DNA from: Saprospiraceae bacterium | GTDB lineage: Bacteria > Bacteroidota > Bacteroidia > Bacteroidales > JAIPBB01 | Reading direction: 5' to 3' | Assembly: GCA_021739805.1 (NCBI GenBank) | Contig: JAIPBB010000260.1 | Coordinates: 1-7,759 of the forward strand | Length of the DNA stretch: 7,759 nt | Shown: piece after piece, positions 1-5,792 of the stretch | Layout: each line of letters begins with the position of its first letter | Position numbering within the stretch: the first letter of the stretch is position 1 | The notes under the pieces: model-generated | Databases searched by the model: none | Seen by the model: only the letters and a program-made list of their open reading frames with translations | Told to the model about the DNA's origin: nothing | Program-made: the position numbers and the translations under genes

Positions 1-39
1 AAAAATTCGGAGCAAAAAACAGCTGCGAATTGGTTTTTT
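1..39 (+). terminator. Candidate intrinsic terminator of an upstream gene
   Basis: AATTCG (4-9) pairs with CGAATT (26-31). After one G/G mismatch, AGC (11-13) pairs with GCT (22-24), leaving a mostly A loop. The right arm is followed by GG and a run of six T (34-39), and A1-A3 could pair with the first of these Ts across the GG bulge. This is a rho-independent layout for a + strand gene ending just left of the window. The gene itself is not visible, so the call rests on structure only. Confidence 0.5.
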
Positions 40-59
40 GTGGTTGTAAACTGGATTTG
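30..59 (+). promoter_or_regulatory. Weak Bacteroidota-type promoter candidate
   Basis: TGGATTTG at 52-59 matches the Bacteroidota -7 consensus TAnnTTTG at all but one of the fixed positions. A TTG at 30-32 lies 19 nt upstream, an acceptable distance for the -33 element. It is the best match found between the terminator and the first gene. If used, transcription would begin near 65-67, just before the 68-87 hairpin, and leave a leader of about 200 nt. The TTG overlaps the terminator arm and the -7 match is imperfect, so this is tentative. Confidence 0.22.
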
Positions 60-67
60 ATATGAAA

Positions 68-87
68 AATCCTCTTTTTAGAGGATT
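68..87. terminator. Perfect 8-bp hairpin (terminator or leader stem-loop)
   Basis: AATCCTCT (68-75) and AGAGGATT (80-87) form a perfect 8-bp stem around a TTTT loop. On the + strand there is no T run after the stem. On the - strand the stem is followed directly by a T-rich stretch (complement of 61-69), so it fits a leftward terminator better. It could equally be a 5' stem-loop of the operon transcript if the promoter at 30-59 is real. No minus-strand gene ends here inside the window. Confidence 0.4.
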
Positions 88-266
88 GACAGCAATATTA
101 TTTCTGTATAAATTGCATTAAAATTAAATCCTAAAATCATTAGCAAAATAGAAAGTAAAGAAAAATGAGAAAAAATAACTAATAAAGAATATGTATGAAG
201 CTTAATTTAATCTCTATTTAAATTCAAAACACCAAAAGTATATTCAACAAGATAAAACCTTTATTC
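88..266 (+). other. AT-rich gene-free leader
   Basis: No open reading frame, RNA gene or convincing promoter box was found here. The bases just before the first ATG (ataaaacctttattc) contain no Shine-Dalgarno sequence, as is usual for Bacteroidota, where A/T-rich leaders stand in for it. It is probably the 5' untranslated region and promoter zone of the three-gene cluster. Confidence 0.4.
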
Positions 267-1469
267 ATGAAAAAACTAACTTTTTTAATAATGCTAGCAG
301 CATTTACATTTATGGCAAATGCGCAAATTAAAATTCATCCATCTAATGGAATAAGTATTGGAGGGACTGTTCTTGCTGATCCGGGAACTGGAAATATCCA
401 ACTACATGATAGTTGGAAAGTAGCATCTACAACTGCAGACCTTAAATTTTTCACTGCTAATGGATATTTAAAATTGACGTCAACATCAGGAGCAAATCTG
501 ATACTTGATAGCGATAGACCAACTATTGAATTTTTAAAACCTATTAAAACGACTACTGCCCTAGGTTTTGGTAATAGTTGGAATTTGGAACCAAGCTCTT
601 CATCAATTTTTACATTTGATGGATCTTACGGTGATTTAACAATAAATGCCTCTTCAGGACAAAATCTTAAACTTGATAGCGATAGACCAATTATTGAATT
701 TTTAAAACCTATCAAAACAACTACAAGTTTAGGTTTTAGTAATAATTGGAATTTAGTATCTGCCTCTAATACAAATTTAACAATCGATGGGTATTACGGA
801 GATATAACATTAAGCGCATCAACCTCAGATTATTTTGATATAGGTACAAATAAAACATTTATTGGCTTTACGAAACCAATTAGAATAGAAAGTCTTGAAT
901 TTAAGGGATCAACAAACTCTACTTATGCAAATTTAACGATGAGTTCAAACTCAACAGGGTTTCAATTCAATACAGATAAGGGATTTATTAGATTTGGGAA
1001 ATCCGTTGATATCAATGGTTTTAAATTTGAATCTGAAGGAATGTATACGGGATATATGACCATGAATACAGGCCCGACACCATATTATACTTTTAATACT
1101 GATAAAACTTATTTTCAGTTTAATAAGTCTTTACGTGTAAACGGATCTGTAAATCTAACTTCTGATATTAGTCTTAAGGAAAACGTTATAAAACTAAAAG
1201 ATTTAGGTTCTTCATTGGATAAATTAATAACACTAGATGGAATATCCTATAACCTTATAGCTGATGAACTGAAAACAAAGCACACTGGTTTTTCAGCTCA
1301 AGATGTTCAAAAATTATTTCCCGAATTAATTGAAGGAGAAGAAGGTGATTTATCATTAGATTATATTGGATTAATACCTCATTTGGTTGAGGCAATAAAA
1401 GAACAACAGGCTGAAATTGATGAATTGAAGAAAAGTCTTAAAATACTTCTACTTGAACCAATTAAATAA
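267..1469 (+). CDS. Secreted tail-fibre-like protein with C-terminal Peptidase_S74 chaperone domain
   Basis: 400 residues with a Sec signal peptide (MKK, hydrophobic core, cleavage after ANAQ at about residue 20), so it leaves the cytoplasm. Residues 53-304 are a beta-rich stalk built on a strict 14-residue period (separate repeat entry). Residues 297-400 match the Peptidase_S74 intramolecular chaperone: TSDISLKEN at 298-306, GISYNL at 325-330, HTGFSAQDVQKLFPEL at 339-354, then a C-terminal coiled coil (about 370-392). In this family the chaperone trimerises and folds a triple-beta-helical fibre, then cuts itself off with a Ser-Lys pair. Ser299 and Lys304 have the expected position and spacing. 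Inferred cleavage is before Ser299, leaving a stalk of residues 21-298. There is no cysteine and no T9SS sorting domain, so the route across the outer membrane is unclear. It is first of three closely spaced genes. The ATG at 267 is chosen because it gives the intact signal peptide. The family call is firm; the ligand or target is unknown. Confidence 0.88.
   Translation: MKKLTFLIMLAAFTFMANAQIKIHPSNGISIGGTVLADPGTGNIQLHDSWKVASTTADLKFFTANGYLKLTSTSGANLILDSDRPTIEFLKPIKTTTALGFGNSWNLEPSSSSIFTFDGSYGDLTINASSGQNLKLDSDRPIIEFLKPIKTTTSLGFSNNWNLVSASNTNLTIDGYYGDITLSASTSDYFDIGTNKTFIGFTKPIRIESLEFKGSTNSTYANLTMSSNSTGFQFNTDKGFIRFGKSVDINGFKFESEGMYTGYMTMNTGPTPYYTFNTDKTYFQFNKSLRVNGSVNLTSDISLKENVIKLKDLGSSLDKLITLDGISYNLIADELKTKHTGFSAQDVQKLFPELIEGEEGDLSLDYIGLIPHLVEAIKEQQAEIDELKKSLKILLLEPIK
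423..1178 (+). repeat. 14-residue periodic fibre stalk repeat (18 rows, no indels)
   Basis: Residues 53-304 of the fibre protein can be written as 18 consecutive rows of 14 residues with no gaps. Rows of type C align: DSDRPTIEFLKPIK (81-94), DSDRPIIEFLKPIK (137-150), GTNKTFIGFTKPIR (193-206), NTDKGFIRFGKSVD (235-248), NTDKTYFQFNKSLR (277-290). The preceding rows also align (such as YLKLTSTSGANLIL at 67-80 and DLTINASSGQNLKL at 123-136), as do the following ones. The Phe at column 9 falls at 89, 145, 201, 243 and 285, giving spacings of 56, 56, 42 and 42, all multiples of 14. This implies a beta-solenoid or triple-beta-helix with one or more strands per row. The structure is inferred; the periodicity is read directly. 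Confidence 0.8.
504..725 (+). repeat. Recent 168-bp tandem duplication inside the fibre gene
   Basis: Positions 504-557 and 672-725 are identical at 50 of 54 bases and lie exactly 168 bp (56 codons) apart. Similarity continues more weakly beyond (ggttttggtaatagttgg against ggttttagtaataattgg). The first two stalk units therefore arose by an in-frame duplication that is young compared with the later, diverged units. Confidence 0.75.
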
Positions 1470-1477
1470 TAGATGGA

Positions 1478-2182
1478 ATGACATACTTAAAAATTTCCTT
1501 AATCATAATAGGGTTTTTTACAACTGTTACTGGAATTAGTCAAAGTATTAGTGGCCCCACAAGTGTTGATTTTAATGATACTGATTTATATAGCAATTCT
1601 CAAACAGGAATACCTGGGTTTTCGGAATATTATTGGAATATTATTGGAGGAACAGAATTGGCCGGGTCAACCGAAACTCAGGTATCAGTAAAATGGGATC
1701 AACCCTGCTCTGGACGGGTAGAAAAGTGGGCTAGTATTCCGAGTAATGGTGAGGATGAATTATTCCTAGGTTTAAATGTAGCAGTGAATAATATTCCAGT
1801 TATCAATTACGTTTTTGACAATTCTGGTAATCGGACCAATAGAAATATCATCTATTTAAACTCTACTACGATTAAAAAGAGTGCGGGAGGAAACGGGGAT
1901 TATGGATCTGAACAGGAAAAATATATGGATGAAGTTGGTGATTTAATAGTGACTATTTATCCTAATCCAACTCAAAGTGAAGTTAATATCTTCCTTGATA
2001 ATTATAATTCTGAGGTAGAGTATTCGATTTCAGTATTTAATTTACATGGCGGCCTTATTAAGGAAATATCTGAAATTCAGCAAGCTAATATAATTAATTT
2101 ATCAGACCAACCAGATGGAGTGTATATTATAACTGTTTCTTATGGACAGAATATTAGTAGGTGGAAAATAGTTAAAGATTAA
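1478..2182 (+). CDS. Small T9SS-exported protein (type A sorting domain) with a single YD-like motif
   Basis: 234 residues. An N-terminal signal peptide (hydrophobic ISLIIIGFF, likely cleavage after GISQ at residue 22) directs Sec export. Residues 23-80 (SGPTSVDFNDTDLYS, YYWNIIGG, VSVKWDQP) resemble the PKD-like beta-sandwich fold found in many exported Bacteroidota proteins. Residues 109-127 hold one YD/RHS-like motif, YVFDNSGNRTNRN. Residues 158-234 are a T9SS type A sorting domain: YPNPT at 161-165, a middle strand YSISVFNLHGGLIKE, then LSDQPDGVYIITV and the closing WKIVKD. This predicts passage through the type IX pore and cell-surface anchoring or release. The start lies 8 nt after the upstream stop, and the RHS gene follows after 43 nt. 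Small exported proteins with a YDxxGNR motif beside SpvB/RHS genes are, from memory, a recurring arrangement in this phylum. Its role with the RHS protein is inferred from position only. The sorting domain is firm; the PKD-like call is moderate. Confidence 0.82.
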   Translation: MTYLKISLIIIGFFTTVTGISQSISGPTSVDFNDTDLYSNSQTGIPGFSEYYWNIIGGTELAGSTETQVSVKWDQPCSGRVEKWASIPSNGEDELFLGLNVAVNNIPVINYVFDNSGNRTNRNIIYLNSTTIKKSAGGNGDYGSEQEKYMDEVGDLIVTIYPNPTQSEVNIFLDNYNSEVEYSISVFNLHGGLIKEISEIQQANIINLSDQPDGVYIITVSYGQNISRWKIVKD

Positions 2183-2225
2183 TAAATTCTGGCTTATTAT
2201 AAAATTTATGATAAAATTCCCTTAA

Positions 2226-5200
2226 ATGAAATATATGAAACTGTCATTTACTGTAGTCCTTAGTTTGATTCTCCTTGCAACAATAAAAATATCTGCACAG
2301 GATAAAGTTTTAAATTTAGATTCATCTGATTCTGGCGCAAAAGAATATATTGCTCGAGATGAGATTAATTTCCTTCCAGGGTATAGCTGGAATGGCTCTT
2401 CCAGTGAAACTCTCGAAGCCAAAATTGATCGAGAATTAATCTGCGAGAATGAACCTATTCCTTTTTATAATACTCCTAATCCTGCGACGAGGCAAATAGA
2501 CAAGGAATTGACGGTTGGAACTATCCCTGGATCAGTAAACGTATCAGCAAGTGGAGGCGCAACCTATCAGATACCAATTTATACTCCCCCAGGAAAGGAT
2601 GGTGTTCAACCTCAAATCTCAATTGGATATAATAGTCAAGGAGGAAATGGAATTCTGGGGATGGGATGGGGACTTTCAGGACTTTCGGCAATCTCACTTG
2701 TAAGTTCTAATTATTACTTAGATGGTACATATGATGGAGTTTCCTTAGGCCCGAACGATCAATTTGCTCTTGATGGTAATAGACTAATTCTTGAAAGTGG
2801 AGCCCATGGATTTGGAACTGCTACTTATAATACTGAAAGTGAAACTTTTTCAGATATTATAATCCTGGTAAGTCCTCTAACCGGTAGATATTACTTTCTG
2901 GTTACTACTCGCGATGGAACCGTAATGGAATATGGGTATACGCCTGATTCCTACGTTGATGTCGATATTGAGGGTCAAACATTTAGTAAACCATATATGT
3001 GGAGACTTTCTAAAATTACAGATGTCAATGGAAATTATATGAGCTTTGTTTATAATGAATTAAACAACGAATCATATATAAAAAAAATAGAATATTCTGG
3101 AAATGAAAACACCAATCTTATACCATATAATAGTATTGAATTTTTTTATGAAAGAAGGATAGATTTAAATACAAATTATCTTGGTGGGGCATCAATACCC
3201 TCGTCCGTATTACTATATTCAATTATTGTAAAGGCTGAAAACCAGGTTGAAAGAGAATATAAGCTTCAATATACAACCGATATTTACTCCAAATTAGTTC
3301 AAATAGATGAACTTAATTCTGATAATGAAAAGTTTAACTCTACAATTTTTCAATGGGATGAAATTAATCAAGAAACAAGTTGTAATGTCATATCAATTCA
3401 ACAAGACAATGATGGAGATTTACTAGATAGATTCTGGACATCTGGTGATATGGATGGTGATGGTATTAGTGAAGTGATCTGCATTTTCAATTATAGCCCT
3501 TCTCTTGGAGACGATTTTTTGGTCATTCAAATGTTTCAAGCCAATGAACATGAAAATGGAATACCAACCTTCTCTTTACTACATGAAATCCACAGTGTTG
3601 CTTGTGGCTCTCAAGATCGTGAATTTTATCCTCGTATTATAGATAATGAACACGGTCTTATGTGCTCCGTAAATGGTGATAATAAGCCGGATTTAGTAAT
3701 TCCTATATATTTCAATCCTGTTAACGGAGACCCTCGTATGGAATTTTACTTTTTTAATTATAATCAATATGATCCTGTAAATGATTTATGGGTGTATTTA
3801 TCAAGTTCTGTTGAAAGTATGCCACCATTTATATTTAGCGATTTTAATATGGATGGTAATGATGATTTTCTCTATATAGAGAATGCACGTAATGAAAATT
3901 CAGTTTTTCATGGTGAAGTTTGGCTTATAGATCCTGTAACTTATGATTTTAGCAAAACAGACTTTGATATAGATGGATCCTATTCACCTGAAAGAATTAT
4001 TCCAATAGACTTTAATGTGGATGGTTTAATGGATATTATGGTTTTGAATGAAAACCGCGGGTCGATTTATCGTAATAATGGAGGTTCTTTTACTTTTGAT
4101 CAAAGTGATTATAGCATTAATAGTAATCAAAATTATATAGAATTTGGTGATTTCAATGGTGATGGAATGATGGATTTAATTCTTAATGAAGATGATACCC
4201 AAGATTGGAAATTCGCAATTAATAATGGCAACTTTGGTTTTTCATATATTGATCTGACAAATATCGATATGGAAGAGGAAAACTTTACCACTTATAATGA
4301 CCATCAAGATGATTGTATAGTTACCGATTTCAACAACGATGGAAAGTCTGATGTGATTATTATTGACTCCAAATACATTCAAGATGGAAATGATCTTGAT
4401 TTTTTCGAGGTTCAAATTGATTGGTTAGAATCTACAGGTTCTGGTCTTAATCTTGTTAAAACATTGTTCACTACAGATGAATATTATGCTCGTAATGAAC
4501 TTAATATTCTTGGTGATTTCAATGGTGATGGCAGAATGGACTTGATTAATTATGGAGGACAATTAATTCTACCGATTGTAAATGATGATAATTGGAGAAT
4601 TTATAGTGCCTTTAATGAAGGTTTTAATGAAGGATTGATTTCTTCAATTTCAAATGGCCTCGGACAAAAAACAAGTATTCAATACAGACCCTTGAGTTAT
4701 GATCAAACACCTGAAGATGAAATGTTTTATCATAAAAATTATCTATCTACATCAACTTTTCCTGTTATGGATATTCAATTTCCTTTATACTCTGTATGGA
4801 CGGTTTCAAATCCTGACGGAGTTGGAGGCGAAATGGTTACAGATTATTCTTATGAAGGAGCGAAAATTCATACTCAAGGGCGTGGTTTCCTTGGTTATGA
4901 AATTGTCATTAGTAAAAATCAACTTAGTAAATCAATTGTTTTATCTGAAATTGATGAGACCTATTATTTGCCATATAATACAAGTGTAAAAAAGTACTAT
5001 TATAATAATGACAATAGTAATTATTACATACTCTCAACCACAGAAAATGATCCGCCTGAATTTTATGATTTGACCTCTAAGAGATACTTAATGTATTCCC
5101 CTAAAACTACTCAGACTGACAATAAAGGGAATATAAATATATCAGAGCAAGAGATTAATAGTAGCGGCTATCTGCTATCCCAAATAAACACAGTTAAAGA

Positions 5201-5792
5201 AGGAACTTCAACAATAAGTTCCGAAACCATAATTTATACGGGACATAATACTATGGGACAACCTGCAACTGTATCAAAAACATATTCACGTCCCCTTGAT
5301 CCCCTTGAAGATGACTTTACAGAATCTACAAGTTTAACCTATAATACAAATGGTTCAATAAGCACAAGCATTCACAATGGAGTAATAACAGAGTATGAAT
5401 ACGATGAAACAATAAGTTTGCCTAGCTCTGTTACAATATCAGAATCAGGTATACCGGAAAGTGAAAGAGAAACTCTTTTCGATTATGAGGTAGGAAAGGA
5501 AAGGTTTTTGATTAAAGAAACCAATCCTTTACTAGATTATATAGAAAAAGAGGTTGACAAACTCGGAAACATAATCTTGAAGAAAGATATAAATGGATTG
5601 GTTACTGAATATCAATATAATGGTTGGGGGAAATTGATTAAAACGACACTGCCAAATCAACAAAAAATAACTTCAGAATTAACTTGGGCTGAAGGCGATG
5701 ATTTGGATGTCAATGCTCTTTATACTGAAACAAGCTCTTTAGATGGCGTTTTTCTTGCTTCAGATTCTTATGATGAGGCCGGGAGTAGTTAG
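2226..5792 (+). CDS. SpvB-domain / FG-GAP repeat / TcdB-midN protein, N-terminal part of a split RHS toxin-like gene
   Basis: 1188 residues. The signal peptide is residues 1-25 (cleavage after KISAQ); a second in-frame ATG at 2235 would also keep it. Residues 40-70 (ARDEINFLPGYSWNG) match the PGF-type coat-hanger segment common in Bacteroidota surface proteins. Residues 97-about 390 are the SpvB domain (IPGSVNVSASGGATYQIPI, GMGWGLSG at 145-152, FALDGNRLIL). Calcium-type DxDxDG blades of FG-GAP/VCBS repeats start at 408, 539, 595, 642, 701 and 764, with a degenerate one at 483. Residues 803-about 920 resemble the TcdB middle/N domain (ISNGLGQKTSIQYRP, GRGFLGYE at 885-892). YD repeats begin at 1059 and 1131. 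This is the order seen in Tc-toxin TcB subunits, which form half of a hollow cocoon around a toxin fragment. There is no Shine-Dalgarno sequence, and no terminator in the 43-nt gap upstream. It ends by frameshift inside a YD repeat, so its true C-terminus is lost. Domain calls are firm; toxin function is an inference. Confidence 0.85.
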   Translation: MKYMKLSFTVVLSLILLATIKISAQDKVLNLDSSDSGAKEYIARDEINFLPGYSWNGSSSETLEAKIDRELICENEPIPFYNTPNPATRQIDKELTVGTIPGSVNVSASGGATYQIPIYTPPGKDGVQPQISIGYNSQGGNGILGMGWGLSGLSAISLVSSNYYLDGTYDGVSLGPNDQFALDGNRLILESGAHGFGTATYNTESETFSDIIILVSPLTGRYYFLVTTRDGTVMEYGYTPDSYVDVDIEGQTFSKPYMWRLSKITDVNGNYMSFVYNELNNESYIKKIEYSGNENTNLIPYNSIEFFYERRIDLNTNYLGGASIPSSVLLYSIIVKAENQVEREYKLQYTTDIYSKLVQIDELNSDNEKFNSTIFQWDEINQETSCNVISIQQDNDGDLLDRFWTSGDMDGDGISEVICIFNYSPSLGDDFLVIQMFQANEHENGIPTFSLLHEIHSVACGSQDREFYPRIIDNEHGLMCSVNGDNKPDLVIPIYFNPVNGDPRMEFYFFNYNQYDPVNDLWVYLSSSVESMPPFIFSDFNMDGNDDFLYIENARNENSVFHGEVWLIDPVTYDFSKTDFDIDGSYSPERIIPIDFNVDGLMDIMVLNENRGSIYRNNGGSFTFDQSDYSINSNQNYIEFGDFNGDGMMDLILNEDDTQDWKFAINNGNFGFSYIDLTNIDMEEENFTTYNDHQDDCIVTDFNNDGKSDVIIIDSKYIQDGNDLDFFEVQIDWLESTGSGLNLVKTLFTTDEYYARNELNILGDFNGDGRMDLINYGGQLILPIVNDDNWRIYSAFNEGFNEGLISSISNGLGQKTSIQYRPLSYDQTPEDEMFYHKNYLSTSTFPVMDIQFPLYSVWTVSNPDGVGGEMVTDYSYEGAKIHTQGRGFLGYEIVISKNQLSKSIVLSEIDETYYLPYNTSVKKYYYNNDNSNYYILSTTENDPPEFYDLTSKRYLMYSPKTTQTDNKGNINISEQEINSSGYLLSQINTVKEGTSTISSETIIYTGHNTMGQPATVSKTYSRPLDPLEDDFTESTSLTYNTNGSISTSIHNGVITEYEYDETISLPSSVTISESGIPESERETLFDYEVGKERFLIKETNPLLDYIEKEVDKLGNIILKKDINGLVTEYQYNGWGKLIKTTLPNQQKITSELTWAEGDDLDVNALYTETSSLDGVFLASDSYDEAGSS
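3447..4541 (+). repeat. FG-GAP/VCBS (DxDxDG) repeat array
   Basis: Six clear acidic loops occur in the N-terminal RHS-gene product: DMDGDGISE (408), DFNMDGNDD (539), DFNVDGLMD (595), DFNGDGMMD (642), DFNNDGKSD (701) and DFNGDGRMD (764). A decayed NGDNKPD lies at 483. The spacing of 47-131 residues is uneven, so some blades carry insertions. In the family such loops bind calcium within a beta-propeller, here inserted between the SpvB and TcdB-mid regions as in TcB proteins. Confidence 0.75.

Noticed and set aside
2183..2225. Imperfect AT repeat (ttataaaatttatgataaaatt) between the second and third genes
   Set aside because: It forms no stable GC-containing stem and no hairpin with a T run. 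It is ordinary AT-rich intergenic sequence and does not support a terminator or operator.
2222..2422. Minus-strand open frame of 66 codons
   Set aside because: It lies wholly over the signal peptide and N-terminal region of the SpvB/RHS gene, and its peptide shows no domain or signal. It is a shadow of the real frame.
4699..4989. Plus-strand open frame of 96 codons in another frame
   Set aside because: It overlaps the TcdB-mid region, which has clear homology features in the main frame. Its Ile/Leu/Lys-rich composition is what an AT-rich gene gives out of frame.
5743..5784. MAFFLLQIL at the start of the second RHS frame as a signal peptide or membrane segment
   Set aside because: These residues come from reading the upstream half in the wrong frame. 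RHS homology begins only at 5785, and there is no charged N-region followed by a proper cleavage site.
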